Of a stretch of 64,000 nucleotides of DNA, positions 13,017 through 22,690 are shown one piece after another (the first letter of the stretch is position 1; each line of letters starts with the position of its first letter). The notes below the pieces were generated by a model. The model saw only the letters and a program-made list of their open reading frames with translations, was not told the origin of the DNA and did no database searches. Position numbers and translations under genes: made by a program. The stretch is from Isoetes taiwanensis (taxonomy: Eukaryota > Streptophyta > Lycopodiopsida > Isoetales > Isoetaceae), in contig JAJEKV010000092.1 in assembly GCA_021234155.1 (NCBI GenBank), positions 930,001 through 994,000 of the forward strand, in the 5' to 3' direction.

Positions 13017-13335
13017 CTAAAAGCAATTATACAACTTCTTACGAATTTCTTGAAGCACCACCTGAGAAGAAATACGCTTATCATAAAAGACCTTTCTTCG
13101 CCTTCGCTTCCATACACTCCATATTAGCCAAGACTTTGCCATGTGAAATGCAATCCTTTTAGAAGCAGTCCACTGATTTGGATAAATACCCAAAAGAAAG
13201 TGCTGACTATCCAAAGATACTCCAAAAAGAGAATGCAGCCAGCACCTAAGACTACTCAGCTCTGCACACAAATATAAATAGTGCTCCAATGTTTCAATGC
13301 ACCGCTCACACATTGGGCAAAGTCTATTCCTTTTT
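13017..13335 (-). pseudogene. LINE tail: zf-RVT domain remnant
   Basis: The minus strand reads LCPMCERCIETLEHYLYLCA, then W-rich sequence and WLIWSVWKRRRRKVFYDK. The C-x2-C ... H-x4-C spacing followed by WxIWxxRN-like text is the zf-RVT domain found at the C-terminus of plant non-LTR retrotransposon ORF2 proteins. No reverse transcriptase lies upstream on this strand, so this is a small remnant. It is unrelated in sequence to the LINE at 58.75-61.5 kb, whose C-terminus differs. Confidence 0.8.
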
Positions 13336-13978
13336 TTTTGTGTTTGTAGTGGGACTATTTTAACACTATTATGGATGAGCCGTCGCTTTATCTTTCTTTA
13401 TTGTTCATTCTGTCTTAAATGGGTCGGATACTTTGACAAGGCTTTTTTAGTATCTTTTTCTGGCTTTAGGTTATTGAATTTGGTGACCCAGTCTATTGGT
13501 TATCCTGGCATGTGAAGAAGAAGCACATTTCATAATTTTACTGTAAAGATCCTTGCAGGTAAGATTTATGAACCTTAGCAGCTTTATTTTTACTCGCAAA
13601 TATGGCTTATGATTTGTTTGATATTTTGATTATGGAAACATTTTTACTGCAAAACACAATTTCATTATAATGGGAAAAAATTTAGAAAATTGGAATCTTC
13701 ATTTTGTAGACCTTATGCAGGGGTTGTATACACGTGTACAGTACCCCTGTATCATACATATGTTGTGTACACCATGAAATATTTAGAAAACATATTTACA
13801 CAGTATCATACACCTTCTGCAGGTGTTAGGTACACGGGTATGACACAACCCTAATTATTGGTACACAATGGATTTTAAGATAATAGTGTAAAGTATTTAT
13901 ATTGCACTAGGGTCAAAGTGACTTTTATATTTATCTCCACAAAATATCGTGATCAATGGTTTAGGGCAATGGCATGGA
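13336..13978. other. No gene; two similar GTACACG-containing blocks
   Basis: Two related blocks about 100 bp apart (near 13718-13760 and 13818-13850) share TGCAGG, a GTTGTATACACG/GTTAGGTACACG core and a following TAT. Otherwise this is plain AT-rich sequence. Confidence 0.35.
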
Positions 13979-14925
13979 AACCATGGATAGGCTACACACG
14001 AGTATGGTCTGGTCCACGCCTATGGAGCCTGATTGAGCACCAAAGCAGTAGAGGCAGGGTGCTAAACGTCCATTCCGGGTTGCAACTCGAGGTAAGATAC
14101 CCTGACATAAAGGTAGCAGCTGCTATAAACGGCTCTGAATTCATAGATATGGTATGCAGTCGGCAAGCTATAAGTTGGGTCCGAGATCTTGGATTGAATA
14201 GTTTACATGCTTGAATCTGAAGATTGGTATCATTATAGGACAGTTAATGGGCAGGAATAAATGCCCTATGAATCACCACTATAACTACAGAATGTTTGAG
14301 CAAATGGATGAATACGATTCTGATGGGTATCCTATTAGCCCTAACGCTGAAGAAGCTCTAGAAGAGGGGTGGCTGGCTGCCGAATTCAAGGCCCGTCTTG
14401 AGATAACAGATATGGAGGCTGATGCTCACTCTGGTGGTAAACGCCCATGGCAAAGCTATCAAGGATCTGGAGCTAATAAGCAGAAATACATGGGCAAGAC
14501 AAATGGTAAAGGGAGCAAATTTGCAGCCTCCAACTTCAGGGATAATGTCCCAGACACACAAGATGATGGCAATAGTGGCTCTTCACGCTATCTTCATGCC
14601 TCTTAAATTAACCATTTCTGGACTATAGACAATTGTCAAGATGGGACTTACTGCTGTGGTATAACAGTTATGTTTTGTGAGTGGCTATACATGAATTTAA
14701 TTGATAAATACTAACTTCATGCTTGAAGAGATTACAGTTTTATCGTGTTTAAGTTTTAACCTTTCTGGCCGGGTATTGAATTAAGGGTAAAAAGGGCTAC
14801 AATAGGTGACCAGCTATAAGATGAGAAACCTAATGTACCTTTTGGCCCCCCACTCATTACCATTCTTATGCTAATGTTGTGTTGTTTGGCTGCAGGTACC
14901 GGTTTCTCTTCCTATTGTTGCTTTT
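13979..14925 (+). repeat. Duplicated gene segment, copy 1
   Basis: This segment is homologous, with many substitutions and indels, to 41669-42765. Shared landmarks in order are ACACGAG...GGTCCACG, GGGAATAAATGCCC-like text, GGTAAACG(C/T)CCATGGCAAA, GATAAT(A/G)T(C/T)CCAGA, a TTAACCTTTCT block, and ACCTAATGTACCTTTTGGCC up to CTGCAGGTACCGGTTTCTC. The last block looks like an intron end (CTGCAG) plus the start of an exon. The two copies are probably paralogous or transposed pieces of one unknown plant gene. Confidence 0.75.
14247..14606 (+). CDS. Uncharacterised acidic/polar protein fragment in duplicated segment
   Basis: A 119-codon frame from ATG 14247: MGRNKCPMNHHYNYRMFEQM, then DEYDSDGYPISPNAEEALEE, then a basic part around SGGKRPWQSYQGSGANKQKY and a polar tail. 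I do not recognise the family. In favour of coding: the duplicate at 42054-42254 keeps parts of the same reading (GGKRPWQNYQGARAHKQ, NFRDNIPDT), although it has stops elsewhere. It may be one exon of a larger gene; the frame opens upstream of the ATG at 14211. Confidence 0.35.
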   Translation: MGRNKCPMNHHYNYRMFEQMDEYDSDGYPISPNAEEALEEGWLAAEFKARLEITDMEADAHSGGKRPWQSYQGSGANKQKYMGKTNGKGSKFAASNFRDNVPDTQDDGNSGSSRYLHAS

Positions 14926-15109
14926 TTTTACTTTCAAGTTCAAGTTCTGGCTGGAAACACGGATCACATTTATGGAGCTCTAAGATGTCTGAAGCACTGG
15001 CTAAGGGAAGAGTTACTTACCTCAGTTTGATTATTACAGTTGAAATCTGAGTTTTGAGACTATAGGAACATGAATCCACAATACGAACTCAATGAGATTG
15101 TGTTTTACT

Positions 15110-15396
15110 TTGCTGATTGTCTGATGGCACTACTGCAAGTCTGCATTAAATTTTTTCCCGTCTATTCTAATGCAGAACTTATGGCCAGTTAGTGGCAATA
15201 CATAGAACCACTGAATGTATGGCCTATTTTCCTATCCAAACAATGTGAATGTGACATGTGGAAACATGAATTTTCATGAAAACACTGTATGAGAAGTGGT
15301 CATTTCATGTTGTATTTCTGATAGTAGCTATGTATATCTGCAGACTCCCTATTTTGTATACAGAACTCATGAGCACTTGATGGCTTTATATTACGG
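15110..15396. repeat. Host tandem repeat, left unit (pairs with 21336-21640)
   Basis: Shares ordered blocks with 21336-21640: CTACTGCAAGTCTGCA versus CTACAAGTCTGCA, TGCAGAACTTAT, TTTCCTATCCAAACA, GTGACATGTGGAAAC, CATTTCATG, TATTTCTGATA and ACTCCCTATTT. The two units would be nearly adjacent if the gypsy element between them were removed. Confidence 0.8.
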
Positions 15397-15401
15397 CTTT
15401 A

Positions 15402-16021
15402 TGCCGGCTAGGGGGAGTGGCTCAGGCTCAACTCAGTAGAAAGAAAAAGATGTTTAAAACTAGAAGTAATGTTGTCAAGGGTTAAATTAGATTATGACTT
15501 AGTTAACCTTTTATAAGTTTTTAAGGAAACGTGGGCCAAGGCATTAAAAGGCCGTGGCTGATAATGGGTCGCGAGGCCCTAAACTTGAACGGACTGTTAC
15601 AGGGTAGCATTTGTCCCGATCAACCAGGAAAAAGGTCGATCCACATCTATAACTGATCGGATCTGTATATTTGAGGCCGAAATACCTTTTCCCTAATTAA
15701 CTCTAGCCTTTAATTAGACCTTCAGAGAAAAAGTCCCTGCAAAAAGGTCTAATTTTGTATTATAAAAGGAATGGAGTTTATTGAAAGAAGACCAGTCTGC
15801 TCGCTTCCGACCTTAGGCGTTCAAGCTTGCTATCAGTCTTAGTTTCCTGTCAGAGCCTTGATTGGCGAAGTCCAGAGTTAGTATTGAGTTGAGTTTAGCA
15901 GGATAACGATTTCTTGCGAAGCTTTTCTGAGCCCGGTTGGGTGGATTACTTTTCCTAAAGATTGGAGTGCAATTACTTAGTTTCAGTTGTTTGAAGTTGT
16001 TTAGATTCATTAGTTGTTTCA
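15402..16021 (+). repeat. 5' LTR of gypsy element
   Basis: 620 bp, starting TGCCGGCTAGGGGGAG and ending TTGTTTCA (TG...CA). A TATA box, TATAAAAG, lies at 15761-15768, a likely U3 promoter element. The right LTR has the same box near 21070. Confidence 0.9.
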
Positions 16022-16025
16022 AAAT

Positions 16026-16038
16026 TGGTATCAGAGCC
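16026..16038 (+). promoter_or_regulatory. Primer-binding site for reverse transcription (tRNA-Met type)
   Basis: TGGTATCAGAGCC begins 5 bases after the LTR end. This is the standard plant retrotransposon sequence complementary to the 3' end of initiator tRNA-Met. Confidence 0.93.
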
Positions 16039-16335
16039 AAGTTTCGAAGCCATTGGAAGCTGTGGGCAAAGCCTGTCGGATTAGATATGGGAGATTACTG
16101 GAAGCCGTTTGCAGTCTGAATCAATGCAATTCTTCATGGTCAACAATTTTTTGTTTGGATTGAAGAGTCGGATCTGCACTTGGGACAAGAATGTCTGGAT
16201 TCTGTAAAGTTCAAAACAAGTTTTCAGTACCTAGAGCAGAAGACTTATTTGAGGGGCTTAAAGAAGCCTTGTGTATTAGCAGTGATTAGAATCTAGTGAC
16301 CAGAAAAGATAGACGCTACGGATTTAGCTTCCAAG

Positions 16336-16626
16336 ATGGGTAATCAGCAGCAGCTGCTACTGCTAGCATGTTTCATCTTCTTCCTTGTGTCAGTCATTGC
16401 ATCAGATCCTACTTGTTCCTTTCCGCAATTCTCATATAATGACAAGCTTACGGAAGAATGGATTGCAAAAAGATCCCAATCCCCAAGACAAACAATGCCT
16501 ATAAATTGGTCCAGATTTGGAAAGCCCATACCTTCATCCAACTACTCGGATGCCCACATATCACTGGCAATAGAAGAGAAAATGGTGCTTTCGGAAAGAA
16601 ATTTGCAATGCTACCTGAGGGCATAA
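16336..16626 (+). CDS. Uncharacterised frame with signal-peptide-like N-terminus inside the gypsy element
   Basis: A 96-codon frame opens MGNQQQLLLLACFIFFLVSV and continues IASDPTCSFPQFSYND. The hydrophobic run followed by ASD looks like a cleavable signal peptide, which is unexpected for a gag protein. The remainder is not recognised. It overlaps, in another frame, the start of the captured SET fragment. It may be captured host sequence or chance. Confidence 0.3.
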   Translation: MGNQQQLLLLACFIFFLVSVIASDPTCSFPQFSYNDKLTEEWIAKRSQSPRQTMPINWSRFGKPIPSSNYSDAHISLAIEEKMVLSERNLQCYLRA

Positions 16627-17262
16627 CCAATGGGGTTGGAAATGGTCTCAGCCCCACACTCAAGTTGATTGCTCTCTCTGATTTGAAGGCTGGCGACATG
16701 CTTTTGCAGCTACCTTTGGCAGCTTGCCTCTCTGACAGTTTAGACAGTGAAGATCCTATCACATCGAAGCATGGGCCTTGGGAGTTACGTTTAGCAACAA
16801 AACCTCTAAGGGAGAGGTCAAAAGGCCTGGCATCAGTGTGGGCACCTTATATTAAGTTAATGCCAGAGTCCATTCCACTTCCTATGTTCTTCAACAAACT
16901 GGAGTTGAATAATATACAAGATGAATTTGCAAAGGATGAAGTGCAAATCCATGAGAAAGTTTGTTGTCTCTGCATTTCAATCATTGGAGAAAAATGAGAC
17001 AGACGGAGCAAAGTTTTCTAGATTTGTTTGGGCGTTAAGTTATCCATTGTCTTTAGCTCAACTTGCAGGTTTGACTGGAATGATAGGACTTCTACCTCTC
17101 AGAAGCATATGCTTGTCCCATTCTTTGGTATGAGTAGAGGAACCAGAATGGAAGAGGTTCTAGACGTGCCAAATGCATCACTTAGACTGTTCGTAGAAAG
17201 TGAAGTTGGCAAGGGGACAAATATATTTGTGAATCCCAGGGGAAGTACAGAAAGGGATACAT
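16600..17262 (+). pseudogene. Captured SET-domain methyltransferase fragment, copy 1 (longer)
   Basis: Reads LKLIALSDLKAGDMLLQLPL, LPLAACLSD, GPWELRLATKPLRERSKGLA, SVWAPYIKLMPESIPLPMFF and, after a frame change near 16990-17050, FDWNDRTSTSQKHMLVPFFG and PNASLRLFVESEVGKGT. This is the order seen in plant Rubisco-LSMT-like SET proteins, which methylate lysines on plastid or other proteins; the DMCNHS block after PFF is lost. A stop lies after VCCLCISIIGEK. It sits between the primer site and the pol region, where gag would be expected, so it looks like transduplication of host sequence by the retroelement. Confidence 0.75.
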
Positions 17263-17269
17263 TTTTTTT

Positions 17270-19140
17270 TTCAGGCTTCTACTTTTGCAAACCAAACCAG
17301 CGATAGAGCAAGGTTTTTTCGGAACACTCAGATGGAGAAAGAAAGGCAGAAAATATGTTGAAGAAGTCGTGGTTCTTGAGAAGAAGCTGACAGATGGCGA
17401 CAATGCCGTTTTGCATGTCAGAATTATAGAACTGTAGTAGTTCCATAACATTCTTGACTATGAGAGAGGAACCCACATATTTAGACAAGAATAGGTTTTG
17501 CAGAGCTAGAAATGGCAGTGCAACACCTTCAAATGCTATAGAACATTATGTATCTGATGTTAATGATTCATAGCAAAAGGGCATATATATGCACTATTTG
17601 ATGCAGATGGCATACGAAAACAAGTTGCAGCTTTAAAAGTTGGTTCTTGGGGTCATTGATCTTATGAGATGCTATACATGGGACAAGCAATTTTGGAGTG
17701 TCACAAACCTTTTGGATGGGAGAGATAATAATTGGCTTGATAGAACAAAGTTGTTGAATCTTTTAAGGAGTCTTAAAACGGAAGGCCACTTACTATTATC
17801 CCTAAAGACTTGAACTCTATTCCAAGCAACGAAGTATGAGAGTGTTACTGGGGTTGTTGAAGGGACACAAATCAAGGAATCGAGCAGATCGACCTCTGCT
17901 GAAGAACTAACTATAGCAAAACGCTCAACTTGAGCCATGAGTTAGACACACAGACACACATACGTGTGATCCTGGACAAGCATATCTTGCAAAGTCTGAT
18001 CCAGATATGTTCTTCTTTAGTTGGTTATGTTGTGAATCGTTGATGCATTTCCAAGGACGTCCACTTGGAATATCTGATGGAAACACTTGATTCTGCGGAT
18101 CACCAGCATTAGCAAGTTTACTTCCGTATACAAGGACCTTGTTCATCATTTAATGGAGGCATGCCATAAATGATGAGACAATATTTGGTTTTATGTGGTA
18201 GACCAACATACATGCATTGCAACGGTTTACACAATCTTAAGGTTTGGTCTAATTATTATGGTCATCCAAGGTAGGTTTGACAAAGCTTTCAGGGTTACTA
18301 ACTCTAGCTCTGGTGAGCCGATATTTGTTGGCTTCAACGCTACAATGAGGTCGAAAAATATCATTTGAATATATGTACAAGTGGAAAAAGGACGTGATAA
18401 AGTGCAAAGCTAGCCGCTGAAAATGGGAAATGGACTTTAACGTGCCGACACTAGGGTTATTTGAGAATAGCTACGATGGTGAATGGAACATTGACATAGG
18501 GAATTTTAGGAATTCAAGGTTCATGCTAGTTGCTACGACTAAGACTAAGATGCAGTCGATAAAGGGGAACCTTAAAGGTTGTTGTGTAAAAAGTCTAGAC
18601 ATAAATTGTCAATGTGGTACCAATGGGATGGTCCAAGAAATTCTAGGAAAAAAAAATCTAGCGGCATATACAAACAAGAACATTGGAAATTGACAAAGTC
18701 TAGAAAAGACAAATCTTTGCACGATTAACTAGGGAGAAGCTCAATAAAAGCATTTGATCAGGGATAACCTCACTATATAAAATTATGCTGAAGCAGTGAC
18801 AAGTGATGGAGAGAATTCCATGAGGATATATATGATTGCATGCCTAAGGAAAGGAGCTGATGGCATTAGAGTTAAAATCCGAATGAAATAATGACTCTTC
18901 CTATCGATTCATACGATAGCCATGTAAAATATTTGGCAATGGTAGAGATAATAACTAATAATTTATCTCAATGGTATACTCATCGATAAGTGGTCGAGGA
19001 CGATCCATTTTGAAAAGAGAAGAAAATGTTGCCATTTTCCACGCATGGATATAAAAGAATGTCAGAAGATCATCTTGCAGAGTGCGGAAGTCAGAATGGA
19101 ACAGGAATTTTACATGAGTTACTCAGATATATAGGTCAAA
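17270..19140 (+). other. Decayed internal region of gypsy element
   Basis: Expected to hold protease, reverse transcriptase and RNase H. I could not read any of their motifs with confidence in any frame. Short broken frames such as 18430-18693 (87 codons) show no domain. Confidence 0.45.
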
Positions 19141-19149
19141 AGGATACAT

Positions 19150-19600
19150 GAACGCCATGATCTTCCACATTCTAGACATAGAGGCAATCAAACTACTTTG
19201 ACCACTGCAAAGAGATGTTTTATTGGCATAAACTTGAAAGAAATGTTCAGAAGTATGTAGAAGCTTGTATTGTTGTCAACAAATCAAAGCCTCTACTAGC
19301 AAGCCCACCAGACTTATTCAGTTTTTGTCGATCCGTATCGAAGCTTGGAAGCACATCACAGAGTCAACTCAAAAGAATGACTAGATTTGGACAGTTGTGG
19401 GCAGGTTGTCTAAACAGGTTTACTTTCTCCAATGCAGATCGAGCATGATAGTTCCTCGAGCAAGCAAGTTTTTCATGAAGTAAAGGCCTGACACAATTAT
19501 AATTGATAGGGATCCATTATTTTGCAGTAGATTGTGGTCTGGACTTATGAAGGATCTAGAAAGTTATTCTTTGGAATCTCTAATTACGGAACTAGGAGGA
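19150..19600 (+). pseudogene. Ty3/gypsy integrase, broken
   Basis: A zinc-finger region reads HDLPHSRHRG, then in a shifted frame FYWHKLERNVQKYVEACIVV and NKSK, where the second zinc cysteine is missing. Further on, KAxHNYN text is followed by IIIDRDPLFCSRLWSGLMKD, matching the catalytic D region of integrase (ISDRDPxFxSxFW in the family). Several stops and shifts separate these blocks. It runs directly into SET copy 2. Confidence 0.8.
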
Positions 19601-19603
19601 GAG

Positions 19604-19837
19604 CTGCCTTTGGCAGCTTGCCTCTCTGACAGTTTAGACAGTGAAGATCCTATCACATCGAAGCATGGGCCTTGGGAGTTACGTTTAGCAACAAAACCTC
19701 TAAGGGAGAGGTCAAAAGGTCTGGCATCAGTGTGGGCACCTTATATTAAGTTAATGCCAGAGTCCATTCCACTTCCTATGTTCTTCAACAAACTGGAGTT
19801 GAATAATATACAAGATGAATTTGCAAAGGATGAAGTG
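19604..19837 (+). repeat. Captured SET-domain fragment, copy 2
   Basis: 234 bp matching 16708-16941 with only about two substitutions. It encodes the same block from LPLAACLSDS to EFAKDEV. It lies inside the integrase reading frame, which stays open across it (19532-19966), so integrase text switches to SET text and back. The junctions are sharp and have no terminal repeats. Confidence 0.92.
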
Positions 19838-20325
19838 ACAAGTGACTCTACAAACATTCTACAAAAAGCAAAGAAAATTTGTACCCAAAAGAGTCCAGAA
19901 TTAGCGATTTCTATACTTGCGAGGAAACGAAGGAAAGTCGATTATGGAAAAGGTCAATGTGTCTAGAAACATATTCCCAAAAAAACGTACAGAAAAGAAT
20001 GGGTAATAGGTACGTTAAATCGGCTCTTAGGTAATGTGGCCCATTTCAAATTGACGAGGGAAGTCACTGAGAAGGCATATCGTTTGCATTTCTATAGTAA
20101 ATGGACTAACTTGCATCCAGTTTTAATGTAAGAATACTAATGCCCTATAAGGGAAGTGAAATTTTCCATGAGATTTTGCAGAAAATGGAACACGCAGAAC
20201 CTCCTAACATTAAAGGAGACAAGGAGGAGCTAGAGCACAAAAAAAAGAAAAAAGGAGAGAGAGAGGTGCTCATCAAGATAAGGAGACACAAACTTCTTTT
20301 TATCAAAGAAATATCTAAAGATTGA
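19838..20325 (+). pseudogene. Gypsy pol C-terminus with chromodomain-like start
   Basis: After SET copy 2 comes ILQKAKKICTQKS then ARKRRKVDYGKGQCV, matching the post-catalytic part of gypsy integrases (the QKA...RK...DYQVGD text). Broken text resembling the region before the chromodomain follows, then MPYKGSEIFHEI and AEPPNIKGDKEELE, which resembles the linker and first strand of a chromovirus chromodomain. The remainder is a lysine-rich run and a stop. Confidence 0.65.
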
Positions 20326-20374
20326 TATATGCTGGGGTGAGTTAGAATCTTTCTTAATGATTAAAAAGAGTCAA

Positions 20375-20590
20375 GACCTCTAAAATAATTGAGGCCATTC
20401 CTAAAAGAACTGGAATGAACGTCTCTAAAGGAATTGAGATGAAAGACCTCTAAAAGAACTGAGGCCATTCCTAAATGAACTGGAATGAACGTCTCTAAAA
20501 GAATTGAGATGAAAGACCTCTAAAGGAACTGAGGCCATTCCTAAAAGAACTGGAATGAATATCTCTAAAAGAAATGAGATATGAAAAAAA
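20375..20590. repeat. 70-bp tandem repeat, three copies
   Basis: Units start GACCTCTAAA at 20375, 20445 and 20515, exactly 70 bp apart. They sit in the untranslated tail just before the 3' LTR, a common site for such arrays in gypsy elements. Confidence 0.92.
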
Positions 20591-20696
20591 TAAAAATAAA
20601 TAAAAAAAAAGGGAAGTGAGCTGATTCCTAAATGAACTGGAATCAACTAAAATAATGAAGCAATTTTTCCTCAAGATTGACGCGGACGTTCAATCT

Positions 20697-21330
20697 CGCC
20701 GGCTAGGGGGAGTGGCTCAGGCTCAACTCAGTAGAAAGAAAAAGGTGTTTAAAACTAGAAGTAATGTTGTCAAGGGTTAAATTAGATTATGACTTAAATA
20801 TCAAAGGTTAGTTAACCTTTTATAAGTTTTTAAGGAAACGTGGGCCAAGGCATTAAAAGGCCGTGGCTGATAACGGGTCGCGAGGCCCTAAACTTGAACG
20901 GACTGTTACATGGTAGCATTTGTCCCGATCAACCAGGAAAAAGGTCGATCCGCATCTATAACTGATCGGATCTGTATATTTGAGGCCGAAATACCTTTTC
21001 CCTAATTAACTCTAGCCTTTAATTAGACCTTCAGAGAAAAAGTCCCTGCAAAAAGGTCTCATTCTGTATTATAAAAGGAATGGAGTTTATTGAAAGACGA
21101 CCAGTCTGCTCGCTTCCGACCTTAGGCGTTCAAGCTTGCTACCAGTCTTAGTTTCCTGTCAGAGCCTTGATTGGCGAAGTCCAGAGTTAGTATTGAGTTG
21201 AGTTTAACAGGATAACGATTTCTTGCGAAGCTTTTCTGAGCCCGGTTGGGTGGATTACTTTTCCTAAAGATTGGAGTGCAATTACTTAGTTTCAGTCGTT
21301 TGAAGTTGTTTAGATTCATTAGTTGTATCA
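20697..21330 (+). repeat. 3' LTR of gypsy element
   Basis: 634 bp, matching the 5' LTR except for about 11-12 substitutions and a 14-bp insertion (ATATCAAAGGTTAG region near 20800). Its first base is C instead of T. It ends TTGTATCA, followed by the TSD. Confidence 0.9.
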
Positions 21331-21335
21331 CTTTA

Positions 21336-21640
21336 CATAGAACTATGGATGATTCTTTGTTTCTGATAGCAGCACTACAAGTCTGCAATTTTTTCCCCTG
21401 TTTTTATGCAGAACTTATAGCCAGTTTGTGGCAGTACATAAAACTATTGAATATATGGTTTGTTTTCCTATCCAAACATAGTGATGGTGACATGTGGAAA
21501 CCTGTATTTTCATAAGAACAGCATATGAGAAGTTTTCATTTCATGATGTATTTCTGATAATAGTACTGTTTATCTGCATACTCCCTATTTCTTATACAAA
21601 ATTCACGATCATTTAGTGACTCTACTTAGAAATATGAATG
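21336..21640. repeat. Host tandem repeat, right unit (pairs with 15110-15396)
   Basis: See 15110-15396. The gypsy element inserted at the junction of the two units. Confidence 0.8.
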
Positions 21641-22019
21641 ATCTTTGTTTTTTATACAAACAGGAAAAACAAGACAGTCTAAAACTTGAAATGGCACATG
21701 GTAATCTGATTAACATAAATACAATCCCATCGATCCGAGCCATCGGATCGCCATTCTGGGAAGGGACGAGTGCCTATATTAGGCCATTTTCATTTTGGTT
21801 TGTTTATCGGCGTCTTCTCACAGCAGCTCTTCTTCTCCTCTCGTGGCTTCCCGCCCTACTGACGGTGTCGCATGAGTCTTTTTCATTTGTATTTTTTGTT
21901 GTTCATGCCTCTTTGTTGTTCTCCACCTGTGAGTGTTGCTATTCTTATGTTTCTGTTCCATCGCCCTGCTATTCTTATGTTTCTGTTCCATTGCCCTCTT
22001 GTTGTGTTGTTCTCCCCCT

Positions 22020-22175
22020 ACAGGTGATGCTAATGCATATTTTTACATAATGGTTCTCCACCCGCTGGGTGATGCTTTATGCTGTTTATTTCCACCTCGA
22101 GGGTGATGCATGTTTTTCCATAATGGTTCTCCACCTGCTGGGTGATGCTTTTTCCACCCTATGGGTGATGCTATC
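22020..22175 (+). repeat. Array of small hairpins CCACC-loop-GGTGATGC
   Basis: Four hairpins in 120 bp: CCACCCGCTGGGTGATGC, CCACCTCGAGGGTGATGC, CCACCTGCTGGGTGATGC and CCACCCTATGGGTGATGC. The stems and the ATGC flank are kept while the loop bases vary. Part of the array is also a 76-bp tandem duplication (ATAATGGTTCTCC recurring). Two more units occur at 24303-24350. Confidence 0.85.
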
Positions 22176-22486
22176 TTTTTCTGTTATGTTCTTTTTTCCT
22201 CTGTTTTCATTTTCGGGCCTTCTTGGTGCAGCTTGTGCTGTTTGTTTTCTCTGACCATTTACGGGTGTTCTTTTTGGGAGTTTTTTGGTATTGCTTGCAG
22301 GATTCCGCCGTTTTTCCGCCGTCTGCTGGGGTCCTGTTCTATTTCTGTTCGCCATCACCCCTCTCCATCGGTTCTCCATGGACACATTCGGGGGAGGCTT
22401 TCGCCGTTTGCTGGGGTCGTGCTCTATTTTGCGTTCGCCATCAACTCGTTTCTCTCCGTTCTCCAGGCAACACATTTAAGGTTGTT

Positions 22487-22563
22487 GGCGACAATTTCTC
22501 ATTAGGGTTTTCCTCGAAAACCCGAAAGGGCGGGGTTTTTTATCCCGATGAGAAGTTGTCGCC
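22487..22563 (+). repeat. 77-nt nested hairpin (cloverleaf-like) block
   Basis: A 5' arm GGCGACAATTTCTCAT pairs with a 3' arm ATGAGAAGTTGTCGCC over 16 positions, one of them a T-G wobble. Inside is a perfect 8-bp hairpin GGGTTTTC-CTC-GAAAACCC (22505-22523). The inverted copy at 43585-43661 is also 77 nt and keeps the inner hairpin exactly. Confidence 0.85.
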
Positions 22564-22690
22564 ATTACCCTTTTATTTTGCCTTGGCAAATTTCTTTTTA
22601 GGGTGTAGTCCGATATTGTTCCTATGGTCGGCTATCCCCTCTCTCTCTCCCTAGTTTTCCACACATTGTATACTGCTGCTGTGATGAATG

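Larger units (their letters stand above)
15402..21330 (+). mobile_element. Ty3/gypsy LTR retrotransposon, complete ends, decayed coding, SET-gene capture
   Basis: Flanked by a perfect 5-bp target duplication CTTTA (15397-15401 and 21331-21335). LTRs: 15402-16021 and 20697-21330. A tRNA-iMet-type primer site follows the left LTR at 16026-16038. Inside, integrase (19150-19600) and the C-terminal pol/chromodomain-like region (19840-20325) show Ty3/gypsy, probably chromovirus, origin, but gag, protease and RT are not readable and stops are frequent. The LTRs differ at about 11-12 positions plus a 14-bp indel, near 2 percent. The coding region is much more decayed than that, so the element was probably already defective and moved in trans. 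It carries two copies of a SET-domain gene fragment. Confidence 0.9.
21650..22690 (+). repeat. Unclassified hairpin-rich repeat element, copy 1
   Basis: At least 22020-22690 is shared, in inverted orientation, with 43450-44110. The order in this copy is a hairpin array (22020-22175), a T-rich part with several short overlapping frames, a 77-nt cloverleaf-like block (22487-22563), and a tail ending TGTGATGAATGACAA. No protein domain is readable. It could be the end of a non-autonomous DNA element or an unusual retroposon. Confidence 0.6.

Noticed and set aside
22086-22654. Overlapping frames of 100-145 codons
   Set aside because: The same repeat in inverted copy 2 has different frames and the region is dominated by hairpins; no conserved protein.
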